36,175 nt of DNA from an uncultured Bacteroidota bacterium (GTDB lineage: Bacteria > Bacteroidota > Bacteroidia > Bacteroidales > GWA2-32-17), in NCBI GenBank assembly GCA_903837285.1, contig CAILUD010000192.1:1-36175 (forward strand), written 5' to 3'. The notes beneath the pieces are model-generated. The model searched no databases. It was not told the origin of the DNA and was given only the letters and a program-made list of their open reading frames with translations. The position numbers and the translations under genes were made by a program. Positions 16,001 through 24,244 of this stretch are shown here, piece after piece (position 1 is the first letter of the stretch; each line of letters begins with the position of its first letter).

Positions 16001-17309
16001 TAATGCTCCATGTTAAATTATATGTTCCGGAAGTTGTTGCAGTAACTAATGCCGTTGCTGAATTTGTTGGGTTAATTGTTATACCAGCAGGACCAGTCCA
16101 TAATAAATTATAATCGCCAGCTTGAGTTATAGCAGCCATGTTAGTACTTAAGCCGCATGTCGAAATATCTAATCCGGCATTTACAATGCAACCGCAATTT
16201 TGTACAGTAACTGGTACTGTAATAGTAGATGTGCATGTTCCTCTGGATGTTGTTAGGGTTACATTATATGTGCCTGCTGTTGCCCAAGATATATTATATG
16301 GACCAGCACCCGATCCGGAAACAACTGTTCCGCCTCCCCAGTTCCATGTATATGTATCTGTTGCAACTCCGTTGCCGGTATATGTAATTAACGCATTTGA
16401 TCCGGAACATACTGGATTTGGGTTTACTGTAAACGAAGAAGTTGGAGTGTCGTATACTGTTACCAATATGGTTTGTGTTGCATTAAAACCTCCATTTGAA
16501 ATTGTTACTACAATTGAGTGATTGCCAACTGTTGGATAGTACATTCCCGGATCCTCAACACTTGAAAAAAGAGTGCCGTTATCTGTCCATGTATATGCAA
16601 TACCTGGTATTGGACAAGAAATTTCAACGTTATCTAAACCCCAATTATCATAACTATTACCACTTGTTAAATCCTGATACCATCTAAATTGTGTGCTTGC
16701 CCCTGCTGCTGCAGCAGGAACGGATAAACAGTAATTGTTCCATTGAGTCATGCAGTCATCATATCCGCCAGCACCTGGACAATTAGGGTCGTCAGGAGGA
16801 TAATAATGAATGTCAATCCATGATGCACCACCGTTAGTAGAATATTGTACGTGTACACCTTCGTTAGTTAAATCGGGTCCTTCGCATGGAGCGGCATTAC
16901 TCTGAATAGAATATACCATATCAAAGCAAATTTGGCAAGCAGCAGAAACAGAATATGGAACTGTTGTTACTGCTCTCGGGAAATCAACAGCATCACCTAT
17001 CCATAAATATGGTGTGCCGTCATAAACGCTTGTTGCAGATCCTACATATGAACAAGGATTATTGAATTGAGGGTCACAGTTTGAAGCCCAGCCTGTGCCA
17101 ATAGTAGAAGTATTAAAATCATTGTTCATTAGATAATTTGAGCATGAACCTGTTGCTTGTAAATCAACACCAGTTCCTAAGCAAATGGTTAATGGACCTA
17201 CCGGGGTTGCAGAAACTGTACATTGTGCAAGGATATTATTAGTAAATAAAGTTGCAGATAGCAAACTTATTATTACTACTAAAACTTGTTTTTTATAGGT
17301 TGATTTCAT
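13065..17309 (-). CDS. Giant SprB/PKD-repeat adhesin with T9SS type B (gliding-associated) C-terminal domain
   Basis: A 1414-residue exported protein with a signal peptide (residues 1-29, ending ILAQ). Residues about 40-230 form a beta-sandwich-like domain containing VHVQYSTNGGASW and RWYQDLTSGNSYDNWG, a pattern reminiscent of reelin-type repeats. PKD/Ig-like units follow to about 545. About six or seven SprB repeats occupy roughly 550-1010, each with a cysteine start, GxATVxxxGGTPPYxYxW and a closing GCT. Further PKD domains (FWNFGDAS, IWSFGDGDSS) lie at about 1110-1300. The last 92 residues (FYAPNAISPDFDDINDVFYI, then FDRWGEVIYKT) match the type B T9SS tail found on gliding-associated proteins. 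It lies 15 bases behind a small secreted-protein gene. Role inferred: surface adhesion or gliding. Confidence 0.9.
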   Translation of the reverse strand: MKSTYKKQVLVVIISLLSATLFTNNILAQCTVSATPVGPLTICLGTGVDLQATGSCSNYLMNNDFNTSTIGTGWASNCDPQFNNPCSYVGSATSVYDGTPYLWIGDAVDFPRAVTTVPYSVSAACQICFDMVYSIQSNAAPCEGPDLTNEGVHVQYSTNGGASWIDIHYYPPDDPNCPGAGGYDDCMTQWNNYCLSVPAAAAGASTQFRWYQDLTSGNSYDNWGLDNVEISCPIPGIAYTWTDNGTLFSSVEDPGMYYPTVGNHSIVVTISNGGFNATQTILVTVYDTPTSSFTVNPNPVCSGSNALITYTGNGVATDTYTWNWGGGTVVSGSGAGPYNISWATAGTYNVTLTTSRGTCTSTITVPVTVQNCGCIVNAGLDISTCGLSTNMAAITQAGDYNLLWTGPAGITINPTNSATALVTATTSGTYNLTWSITNAAGTTCTDIATVTFTANPTSTFTATPINCFGQNSTITYTGITGAGSTYTWNFGGGTIVSGIDAGPYIVNWGSSGLQTITLQVSDNHCLSPITTVQINNPPDLTYTINVGTLPCASSTGQASPVPGGGTPPYSYTWSNVTGPPFTAGNYSGTVTDQPGCTESYSFTVTSPNNISIVPNQTNLTCYNNGSGTAQVTVSGGTAPYTYAWTGGVSSASSASNLAAGNYTVTVADFNGCTVTSPFIITQPAQVNLQIVSTTNTSCNGICDGMATVSANGGLPGGYGYLWPSGAMTASAIGLCAGNYIVTTSDANMCTSTTTVIITQPTPVTASISSTTNINCFGQCTGSATAIASNGTAPYSYSWPGGANGATTNNLCVGSYIVTISDNNGCTNTTTANISQPTQVTASTINIIDANCFFECNGSATAVPSGGTPPYSYQWNSGTSNAAINNTLCNGTQYVTITDIFGCTATAQAIIGEPAQLVISSLTKTNLTCHDANNGTLTVEANGGTPTYLYTLGSQIETVGSFTGLPGGIYTVLVTDAHGCTVTGSTTIFEPSAIIVSAITTHSICPGEYAYLTANSTGGTPAYTYYWDGVASNPSIGVNPLTTTNYTVSVTDSRGCTSNSVIVSVLVSLPLVVDVIASPTSICPGDTAQLSVSISQGGGPPYMVYNPQGDILIPPVYISPATSGLQYLYVKDGCNSVAHDSVYITVNPNPPVSFVSDTVSGCEPLTVSFNSGSSLPGQTYFWNFGDASYNAISYDMNPIHEFTQDGIFDVSLTVTSAQGCTSSLLHPEMISVWPAPNARFIADPTTASIIKPQIVFTNLSEFASSYIWSFGDGDSSSIENPVHWYPGLGNYIVYLIAITEKNCTDTANNVIVIRDEYTFYAPNAISPDFDDINDVFYIIGNGISANDFQLYIFDRWGEVIYKTDKYDEDQPAKYGWNGTVKDRSTAPIGTYTWMVEYYDGDKIQHIKSGIVNIIR

Positions 17310-17324
17310 AATTAAGCTAGGTTG

Positions 17325-17777
17325 TTAGTTTAATAATGGGTTTACTTCTAAGTCAATTAAATTAAATTTTGTGAGTACAGATTTATCGCTATAGTTTAAA
17401 AATTTTGAAAAAATATTTAAACCTTGTTCTTTGTTTATACAATCTCCTTCTTTTGATTGATCTCCTTCTAAAATCATAGAGAATTGGTATTCTTTGCTTT
17501 TTGAATTGCAGTTCACACAATTGTTATCATACCAAATTTCGTTTTTCCATTTAATTTCAAATTTATATGAAGTTGTATTTGTAGCTTTAATTAATACTAC
17601 TTCTTTATGTATACCATTAACTTCATCGTGACATTTTACAGTTTTAGTGTAAAACTGAACACCGTTTCTTTCAATATATAATTTCCAATCTGAATTATTT
17701 TGATTGGTTTGTGAAAAACCTACACTTGCAAAGAAGATAAGGTTTATTAGCACTAGTAGAATAATCCTTGTTTTCAT
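17325..17777 (-). CDS. Small secreted protein of unknown function upstream of the adhesin
   Basis: A 150-residue protein with a signal peptide (residues 1-22, ending VGFSQ). The mature part begins DWKLYIERNGVQFYTKTVKC and continues as alternating beta-strand-like segments. It contains four cysteines (KCHDE, NNCVNC, GDCINKE), which could form disulfides in the periplasm. I do not recognise the family. It has its own promoter (17831-17860) and is followed after 15 bases by the giant adhesin gene, so the two form an operon. A periplasmic helper or surface partner for the adhesin is possible, but that is a guess from position. Confidence 0.7.
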   Translation of the reverse strand: MKTRIILLVLINLIFFASVGFSQTNQNNSDWKLYIERNGVQFYTKTVKCHDEVNGIHKEVVLIKATNTTSYKFEIKWKNEIWYDNNCVNCNSKSKEYQFSMILEGDQSKEGDCINKEQGLNIFSKFLNYSDKSVLTKFNLIDLEVNPLLN

Positions 17778-17830
17778 AATTTGAAAATTATTGATGCTGG
17801 TGTATTTTTGAATATTTTAACAAATACGTA

Positions 17831-17860
17831 CAAAGTTAAAATTATTTAAATATAAAACAA
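17831..17860 (-). promoter_or_regulatory. Promoter of the adhesin operon
   Basis: On the minus strand TTG (17860-17858) and TAACTTTG (17838-17831) are 19 bases apart, an excellent match to the Bacteroidota -33/-7 promoter. The start codon of the small secreted protein (17777) follows about 45 bases after the expected transcription start. Confidence 0.75.
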
Positions 17861-18004
17861 TTAAATGTAACTAAATTTTTTAGTTTATATATTTATGACG
17901 AATAAATTAAAAATTGGTTGTCTAAAAAAAAGAAATATTTATTAAATATTTTGAACTTTCTTAATTCTTACTGACAATGATAGTTATTTGAATATTAAAA
18001 TAGT

Positions 18005-18020
18005 AGAGGGGTAGCCCTCT
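18005..18020. terminator. Hairpin after the T9SS protein gene
   Basis: AGAGGG (18005-18010) and CCCTCT (18015-18020) form a six-bp stem, about 50 bases beyond the stop of the minus-strand gene ending at 18071. The T-run is on the plus-strand side (GTTTTTGCTTTTTT), so its use as a minus-strand terminator is uncertain. Confidence 0.4.
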
Positions 18021-18070
18021 GTTTTTGCTTTTTTAATTTGAGTGTTGTGTCCGAAAAGCTATATATGCAT

Positions 18071-19429
18071 TTACTCAATAATCAGCTTTTTCCTATATAC
18101 AGTATTGCAATTCGTAATACTTATAAAATAAACTCCCGAAGAGAAATTAATAGAATTAAAGTTTATTCTTTTTGCTGAAATTTTTTCTTGTATTAAAACT
18201 TTCCCGCTTATGTCTGAGATTATTAAATTAGAGTTTTCAAAATAATTCTCAACAAAATCAATTGTGAAAATATTTTTTGCAGGATTGGGGTAAACCAAAA
18301 TGTTTTTATCAGATTCATTATTACTTATATCAGTACAATTTTGAAATGTAACGATTAAAGTATCTGTACTTGAACAATCGCTAGAGTTTGTAACTGTCAC
18401 ATAAATATTTACTGATCCTATACCAATTCCTAATGAATCAAATGTTGTATAATAATTAGTTTGTCCATTAGACCAAATGTAAGAACTGTAAATATTAGGA
18501 ACCGATAAAGTGATTAATTGATCTGCACAGATTATAGTGTCATTTCCTAAATTTATTTCGGGAGCAAGTGCCACATTTAAATAAACAGTATCAAAACTTA
18601 TTGAATTACTGTCGTTATAAGATGCAATTATTTCATGATATCCTGCACTGGGATAGTATAATACTGGGTTTTGATTATGAGAGAATAATACTCCATTATC
18701 ACTCCAGTTATATGTTGCTGAAGAGCTGTTTGTTGTGTCCGCCTGGAAAATAGTAACATTATCTATGCCCCAATTATCATAACTATTGCCACTTGTTAAA
18801 TCTTGATACCATCTAAATTGAGTGTTGTTTCCAACTGCTAAAGTGGGAATTGTTAGGCAATAGTTATTCCATTGTGTCATACATGCATCATATCCTCCGC
18901 CTCCAACGCATAAAGTATCATCTGGTGGGTAATATTTAATGTCAGTCCAAGTTGCACCTCCGTTAGTCGAATATTGAACATGTACGCCTTCATCTGATAA
19001 ATCTGGCCCTTCGCATGGTGCACCATTGCCCTGTATGGAATAAACCATATCAAAACAAATTTGACAAGCAGCAGAAATAGCAAACGGAACTGTAGTTATT
19101 GCTCTTGGAAAACTAACTGAATTGCCAATCCATAAATATGGAGTTCCGTCATATACGCTGGTTGCCGAAGATGTATAAATACAAGGATTATTAAACTGCG
19201 GATTGCAATTAGCCGACCAAATAACCCCAAGGCCACCCGAGTTAAAATCATCATATAAAATATATGGACCACAAGGAATAGAATTAAAGTTAACTGATTC
19301 TCCATTACATATTATAGAATCTGTCGGTGCTATGTTGATTGTACTTTGTGAAATTGAGAGTTTTGTGTTAATGCTTGAAATTAAAGTAAAAGTAACTAAG
19401 GCTATTATAATTCTATTTGATTTGCTCAT
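18071..19429 (-). CDS. T9SS type A protein sharing the adhesin's N-terminal domain
   Basis: About 452 residues, counted from the ATG at 19429, which opens a proper signal peptide (MSKSNRIIIALVTFTLISS); the frame extends 19 codons further upstream but those residues look non-coding. Residues about 50-230 closely match the N-terminal domain of the 1414-residue adhesin, including ICFDMVYSIQGNGAPCEGPD, VHVQYSTNGGATW and RWYQDLTSGNSYDNWG. Ig-like units follow (YNWSDNGVLFSH, YIWSNGQTNYYTTF). The C-terminus, from VYPNPAKNIFTI, is a T9SS type A sorting domain. It is therefore a surface or secreted protein built from the same domain as the adhesin but with a different export tail. A 293-base gap with a separate promoter follows before the adhesin operon. 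Confidence 0.85.
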   Translation of the reverse strand: MSKSNRIIIALVTFTLISSINTKLSISQSTINIAPTDSIICNGESVNFNSIPCGPYILYDDFNSGGLGVIWSANCNPQFNNPCIYTSSATSVYDGTPYLWIGNSVSFPRAITTVPFAISAACQICFDMVYSIQGNGAPCEGPDLSDEGVHVQYSTNGGATWTDIKYYPPDDTLCVGGGGYDACMTQWNNYCLTIPTLAVGNNTQFRWYQDLTSGNSYDNWGIDNVTIFQADTTNSSSATYNWSDNGVLFSHNQNPVLYYPSAGYHEIIASYNDSNSISFDTVYLNVALAPEINLGNDTIICADQLITLSVPNIYSSYIWSNGQTNYYTTFDSLGIGIGSVNIYVTVTNSSDCSSTDTLIVTFQNCTDISNNESDKNILVYPNPAKNIFTIDFVENYFENSNLIISDISGKVLIQEKISAKRINFNSINFSSGVYFISITNCNTVYRKKLIIE

Positions 19430-19625
19430 AATATAGTAGTATATAATCATAGTATCAATTTTACAATTAATTATTTGTCTTTCCAAATTACTCTTATGAT
19501 AATCTTTCTTTTATTAAAAAAAAAAGTGAATAATTTAGGGTAAAAAGACAGGTATTTTTAATTATGTTATTAGAAATGTAAAAATGCAATAGTCAAGTTT
19601 GTAGTTTAATTCTTATTTTTATAAC

Positions 19626-21563
19626 GTGAAATATTTTATTTCTTCATACTTTGATAAACTTAAACAATACAAATTCTTTGTATTAGCTATTGTAATTCTA
19701 TCATTTGTTCTTTATGGTAATTCTTTAAAAAATCAATACAATATTGATGATTACATTGTAACAGGAATTGATACAACAGTTCAAAAAGGGATTAAAGCTA
19801 TTCCTGATATTTTCACTTCGTTATATCATGATAATGGTAAAGTTAAATTTGGATATCGCCCAATTGTAAAATCCTTTTTTGCTGTTGAATACCAGTTTTT
19901 TGGCAATAATCCTTTTGTTAGTCATTTAATTAACTTATTAATTTATTGTTTAACCGGTATCTTTTTATTTTTCCTATTAAGAAAAATTTTATGGAAGTAT
20001 AATGCTTTGTTTTGGTTTACTATAGTTGTTTTATTTATTGCACATCCTATTCATACCGAAGTAGTAAATAGTTTAAAAAATAGAGAAGAATTAATTAGTT
20101 TTTTAGCAGGCTTATTTTCTTTATATACATTTTTTAAATATTCGGAAAATGGTCGTATTAAGTATTTTATTTTTGGTGTAATTTGGTTTGTCTTTGCTTA
20201 TTTAACTAAGCAAAGTATTTTAACTTTTATAGTAATTATTCCTCTAACAATATACTTTTTTACAAATACTTCCTTAAAGAAGACTATAATAATTACGGGA
20301 GTCTTAATTCTTGCAGGATACCTTGTAGCATCTATTCCGTCTTATTTTTTACCTGTAAACACAAGTGATCAGTATTTTTTGGAGAATCCATTGTTTTTTA
20401 CACATGGTAAGTTGCATCGTTTTCCTACAGCAATGGTTTCGTTGTTATATTATTTAAAATTATTGTTTTACCCTCATCCGTTATTATATTACTATGGTTT
20501 TAATATGATTCCTGTTGTTGGATATGCAAATGGGTGGTTTATATTGTCATTTGTTATACATATATCGCTATTGGTTTTTGCGATTTTAAAAATCAGAGAA
20601 AAGAATATTTTATCTTTTGCGATTCTTTATTATTTGATAGCGATATCAATGTTCTCAAATATTTATGTCCCGGTTACTGGTATAATTGCCGAACGACTTG
20701 TTTATTCGGCTTCTTTAGGCTTTTGTATTATTATTGCATGGCTTATTTTTAGGTTGTTAAAAATAGATTCTAAATTAAGTTTAATAACTGCAAAAACAAG
20801 AACTAAATTATTAGTTGTATTAATTGTTATTTTAATTCCATATAGTGTTAAAGTAATAGCAAGAAATACCAGTTGGGAGAATGATACCATACTTGCAGAA
20901 AATGATATGCCATATCTTGAAAATTCTGCAAAAGCAAATGGAGTTTATGCAACAAGATTATTATTTGAATTACTTAAAGTTAAAGATCCACAACAATTAA
21001 AACAAATGCTTGATTTATCTGAAAAACATTATAAAAAATCAATTGAACTTTGTCCTGATTACCCAAGCTCTCAAAATAATCTGGGTTATATTTATTTAAT
21101 GTATCATAATGAATATCAAAAAGCAATTCCTTATTTTCATAAAGCAATTGAATTAAATCCAAATTATCCGGAAGCATATTTTTATAATGGTTTGGCTTTA
21201 GAAAAAATGCAGAAGTTTGAAGAAGCTGTAAAATGTTATAAAAAAACAATTGAAATTTCTCCAAATTATATTGATGCAATTTCAAAACTTGCAAACTGGA
21301 GTTTTAGAAATAATAATTTTGATGAAGCAATTAGAATGAATCAGCAAATTATTAAGATAAATTCAGCAACCGAATTGCCATATATTAATATGGGTAATTA
21401 TTATTTAATGAGAGGTGATACTTCTACTGCAGTTAGTTATTGGGAAATTGCATTTCAAAAAAATCCGGATAATTATCTTATGCAAAATAATTTATCAGGA
21501 TATTATAAAGAGAGAGGAAACTTTCAAAAAGCTGCATATTATAGTTCTAACAATAAACAGTAA
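19626..21563 (+). CDS. TMTC-like membrane protein: GT-C glycosyltransferase fold with C-terminal TPRs
   Basis: A 645-residue protein with about ten membrane helices in the first 430 residues, then about five TPR units (from about residue 460: YKKSIELCPDYPSSQNNLGY, KAIELNPNYPEAYFYNGLAL and so on). The first extracytoplasmic loop carries an acidic NIDDY pair and a GYRP motif, and a later segment reads FIAHPIHTEVVNSLKNREEL. This is the layout of the TMTC/DUF1736 group, whose animal members are O-mannosyltransferases using polyprenyl-phosphate mannose. By analogy it probably moves a sugar from a lipid carrier to an extracytoplasmic acceptor, with TPRs binding the protein substrate. Donor and acceptor are unknown. 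The next gene begins seven bases after its stop. Confidence 0.8.
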   Translation: MKYFISSYFDKLKQYKFFVLAIVILSFVLYGNSLKNQYNIDDYIVTGIDTTVQKGIKAIPDIFTSLYHDNGKVKFGYRPIVKSFFAVEYQFFGNNPFVSHLINLLIYCLTGIFLFFLLRKILWKYNALFWFTIVVLFIAHPIHTEVVNSLKNREELISFLAGLFSLYTFFKYSENGRIKYFIFGVIWFVFAYLTKQSILTFIVIIPLTIYFFTNTSLKKTIIITGVLILAGYLVASIPSYFLPVNTSDQYFLENPLFFTHGKLHRFPTAMVSLLYYLKLLFYPHPLLYYYGFNMIPVVGYANGWFILSFVIHISLLVFAILKIREKNILSFAILYYLIAISMFSNIYVPVTGIIAERLVYSASLGFCIIIAWLIFRLLKIDSKLSLITAKTRTKLLVVLIVILIPYSVKVIARNTSWENDTILAENDMPYLENSAKANGVYATRLLFELLKVKDPQQLKQMLDLSEKHYKKSIELCPDYPSSQNNLGYIYLMYHNEYQKAIPYFHKAIELNPNYPEAYFYNGLALEKMQKFEEAVKCYKKTIEISPNYIDAISKLANWSFRNNNFDEAIRMNQQIIKINSATELPYINMGNYYLMRGDTSTAVSYWEIAFQKNPDNYLMQNNLSGYYKERGNFQKAAYYSSNNKQ

Positions 21564-21570
21564 TTTACAT

Positions 21571-23037
21571 ATGAAAAAGATTAACTACTTTTTATTCATT
21601 GTTTTTTTTATTAGCATCTCAGTATTGTTTTATTCTTGCGAAAAAAGCAATAACAATAATCTTTCAGATTTAAAAATTTCTTCTGGAGAATTAATACCTG
21701 TTTTTAATCCTCTGATTACTGAGTATTCGGTTAGCTCGCTTAATAGTTTACGACCAATAATAATCTCTGCCACTGCAGAAAAAAAAAGAGCTAAAATTAT
21801 AATAAATGATTCAGTTGAAAATGGAAAACCATTTATAGTTAATGCTCTTAATAGAACTGATAAAATAAAAATTCAAGTAACAGCTCCAAATGGTTCTGTT
21901 AAGGAATATACAATAGCTGTTTTACCTAAAGATTTTCCATTTTTAAGTGCAGAAGTTTTCAAAGATGCATTTAAAGCTAATCTTTATTTGTCTAGTTTTT
22001 CGTTTGAGAAACCGGAAGTTCAGCCAAATGGTAGATATATTCTTATATATAACGAGAAAGGTCAGCCTGTTTATTATAAGAAGATGAAAATTGCAGCTAT
22101 GGATTTTAAAAAGCATCCCGATAATACATATTCTTATAATATTGTTGATTCAATATTTGGTGGTATTGCATTTGGACAAGTTGTTATAATGGATTCTGAT
22201 TTTAATGTAACCGGAACATATCGTAGCAATGAAGGTATTACCGAATCTCATGAATTTCAACTTTTAAATAATGGAAATAAACTTTTTCTTGCTTCTGAAA
22301 GAAAATTAATGGATTTAACTCAATTAAGTGGAAATTCAAAAGCTACTGTTTTTGGAGTAGTGCTTGAAGAACAAGATACGAAAGGGAAAGTTGTATTTAC
22401 ATGGAAAAGTTGGAATGAAATTAAGGTTACAGATGTAACACCTGATATAAATATTAAGTCTCTGTTTATTCCAAATCTTCATTCTAATTCAATGGCAGTT
22501 GATAAGGATGGCAATATCTTGCTTTCAAGTAGGCACCTTGATGAGATTACTAAAATCGATAGAAAAACTGGTAAAATTATTTGGCGCATGGGTGGGAAAC
22601 ATTGCAAGAATAATCAATTTAAATTTATTAATGATCCGATGAATGGATTCTCTCATCAGCATTCTATAACAATACTTCCTAATGGAAATATTTTAATGCT
22701 TGATAATGGTAATTTACATAATAATGATAAACCGAAATTTGTAAATATTCCAGGTAAAAAGACTATAATTGACACAAATGAAAAGCCTACGCATATTTCA
22801 AGAGCAGTTGAGTATAAAATTGACGAAATAAATAAAACCGCAGAGTTAGTTTGGGAATATAAGGCAAAATTTGGTACAACAGGTATGGGCTCGGTGCAAC
22901 GCCTGCCAAATGGAAATACTCTTATTTGCTGGGGTTATGCAATTCCTGCTGTAAACGAGATTAATACAAAAGGCGAAGTGGTTTTACAATTGAATCTTCC
23001 TCCAACTTATTTTTCCGATAAAGCATTAAAATATTAA
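21571..23037 (+). CDS. Arylsulfotransferase-like lipoprotein with cadherin-like N-terminal domain
   Basis: 488 residues from the ATG at 21571. I reject the longer upstream frame because it overlaps the preceding gene and this start opens a signal sequence (MKKINYFLFIVFFISISVLF) ending in the lipobox FYSC. An N-terminal beta-sandwich like the cadherin-like domain (about 30-130, with FNPLITEYSV and VTAPNGSVKEYTIAVLP) is followed by an ASST-type beta-propeller: EGITESHEFQLLNNGN, LHSNSMAVDKDGNILLSSRH, KIIWRMGGKH, GFSHQHSITILPNGNILMLD. The family transfers sulfate from phenyl sulfates to phenols without PAPS, through a catalytic histidine; several candidate histidines are present in these motifs. 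It probably works on the periplasmic or outer face of a membrane. It lies between a TMTC-like gene and a sulfotransferase gene (13-base gap). Confidence 0.82.
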   Translation: MKKINYFLFIVFFISISVLFYSCEKSNNNNLSDLKISSGELIPVFNPLITEYSVSSLNSLRPIIISATAEKKRAKIIINDSVENGKPFIVNALNRTDKIKIQVTAPNGSVKEYTIAVLPKDFPFLSAEVFKDAFKANLYLSSFSFEKPEVQPNGRYILIYNEKGQPVYYKKMKIAAMDFKKHPDNTYSYNIVDSIFGGIAFGQVVIMDSDFNVTGTYRSNEGITESHEFQLLNNGNKLFLASERKLMDLTQLSGNSKATVFGVVLEEQDTKGKVVFTWKSWNEIKVTDVTPDINIKSLFIPNLHSNSMAVDKDGNILLSSRHLDEITKIDRKTGKIIWRMGGKHCKNNQFKFINDPMNGFSHQHSITILPNGNILMLDNGNLHNNDKPKFVNIPGKKTIIDTNEKPTHISRAVEYKIDEINKTAELVWEYKAKFGTTGMGSVQRLPNGNTLICWGYAIPAVNEINTKGEVVLQLNLPPTYFSDKALKY

Positions 23038-23050
23038 TCAAAAGTTATTT

Positions 23051-24133
23051 ATGTTTAGAAGTATTGCTGTTTTGTATTTGCTTTTAAAAACTTTTGGTTT
23101 TAAATTCAAGTATTTTGTTATAATATTTTTTCGGTGGTTAGTTGCTGTATTTATTAAAATAACTTTATCGTTTGACTTTCTGTTTTATCCAGGCTTAAGA
23201 AAAAAGAAAATTGTTTCTCCTGTTTTTTTAATTGGACATCCCAGAAGTGGTACTACTTTCACTCATAGGTTTATAATGAAAAACTGTCCTCAGTTTAAAA
23301 GCTTATGCTTATATGATTTTTTGTTTCCGTCTCTAACTGCAAAAAGAATGATGCGCTCTTTTAAGCCAAAAATGGAAAAAGCAAAACTGGATAAATTGTA
23401 TGATCCGAAGATTCATAAAACTGGATTTTTTATGCCAGAAACAGAAGATGTGGCTTTGTTTCTAAGATATTTTGATGGTTTACTTTCGTGGATGTATTTT
23501 TTTACATGGAAAATTTTTAGAAACAAAGAAGATTTTGAAGCAGGATTAAATGAAAGACTAGGTCAGAAAAAATTTATAAGCTACTTGAAAAGAGTTCATT
23601 ATAGAGGTATATATAAGTCAGATAAAACAATGTTTTCTAAATCATTTGCATTGATTTTTAATTATCAGCATATTGTTACTGAATTTCCTGATGCAAAAGT
23701 TTTATTGGTAATTCGTGATCCTTTATATGCAATTCCTTCCTTTATGTCCTTGGTTTCAGGAGTTCAAAGAAAACTCAATAATTTAGATTCCCTAAATGAT
23801 GAATTAAAAAAACGTTTTTATAATAATTTCTATAAAACTTCACTTTATTATTATCATAAATTGCATGAAATTATTTCTAATAATAAAGAGAATAAAAATA
23901 TTCTTGTTATTACCCATAAAGAAATTAGCCTAGATTTTCAAAATACTTTTAATAAGATAATTAATTTTTATAGTATTGTTAGAACTCCTGAACTTGAAGA
24001 AGCAATTGCTTTACAGGTTGAAAAACAGTCTAAATATAAAACCGAACATGAATATTCATTGGAAAAGTTCTGGCTTACTGAAACAGAAATCAAACTGGAC
24101 TTTGATTTTGTATATAAACATTATAATGTTTGA
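23051..24133 (+). CDS. PAPS-dependent sulfotransferase family protein, membrane-associated
   Basis: A 360-residue protein. The sulfate-donor loop FLIGHPRSGTTFTHRF (about residue 60) and the 3'-phosphate site LLVIRDPLYAIPSF (about 220) are the two PAPS-binding signatures of the Sulfotransfer_3 type. Residues 4-50 are strongly hydrophobic and basic, suggesting attachment to the inner membrane with the catalytic domain in the cytoplasm. A conserved HKEISLDF block follows later, as in related enzymes. The acceptor is unknown; lipid, glycan or small phenolic compounds are possible. It is the last gene of the three-gene operon, so a PAPS-type and a PAPS-independent sulfotransferase are probably made together. 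Confidence 0.85.
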   Translation: MFRSIAVLYLLLKTFGFKFKYFVIIFFRWLVAVFIKITLSFDFLFYPGLRKKKIVSPVFLIGHPRSGTTFTHRFIMKNCPQFKSLCLYDFLFPSLTAKRMMRSFKPKMEKAKLDKLYDPKIHKTGFFMPETEDVALFLRYFDGLLSWMYFFTWKIFRNKEDFEAGLNERLGQKKFISYLKRVHYRGIYKSDKTMFSKSFALIFNYQHIVTEFPDAKVLLVIRDPLYAIPSFMSLVSGVQRKLNNLDSLNDELKKRFYNNFYKTSLYYYHKLHEIISNNKENKNILVITHKEISLDFQNTFNKIINFYSIVRTPELEEAIALQVEKQSKYKTEHEYSLEKFWLTETEIKLDFDFVYKHYNV

Positions 24134-24192
24134 TTTTTTAATGTATTTTACAAAAACCTGAATTAATTCATAGGAAATTTCAAAAAAAAATA

Positions 24193-24200
24193 TATATTTG
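24193..24200 (+). promoter_or_regulatory. -7 promoter element of the acyl-CoA dehydrogenase operon
   Basis: TATATTTG matches TAnnTTTG and lies 44 bases before the start codon at 24245. A convincing TTG at -33 is not seen, so the call is partial. Confidence 0.45.
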
Positions 24201-24244
24201 ACATAACAAAAATGTAAATATTAACAAAATACAAAAATACAGTT

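Noticed and set aside
16138-16521. Plus-strand 127-codon frame inside the adhesin gene
   Set aside because: It is antisense to well-supported SprB/PKD coding sequence; valine- and proline-rich content is what the repeat codons give in reverse.
13000-17309. CRISPR array or DNA satellite in the adhesin region
   Set aside because: The repeats are degenerate protein-coding SprB units in one frame, without constant-length spacers.
18005-18020. Transcription terminator for a plus-strand gene
   Set aside because: No plus-strand gene lies upstream; the hairpin is kept only as a low-confidence stop for the minus-strand gene.
19430-19486. Upstream extension of the T9SS type A protein
   Set aside because: The 19 extra residues precede an obvious signal peptide and would spoil export.
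21415-21570. Longer start for the arylsulfotransferase-like protein
   Set aside because: It would overlap about 150 bases of the TPR-coding end of the upstream gene; the ATG at 21571 opens a proper lipoprotein signal.
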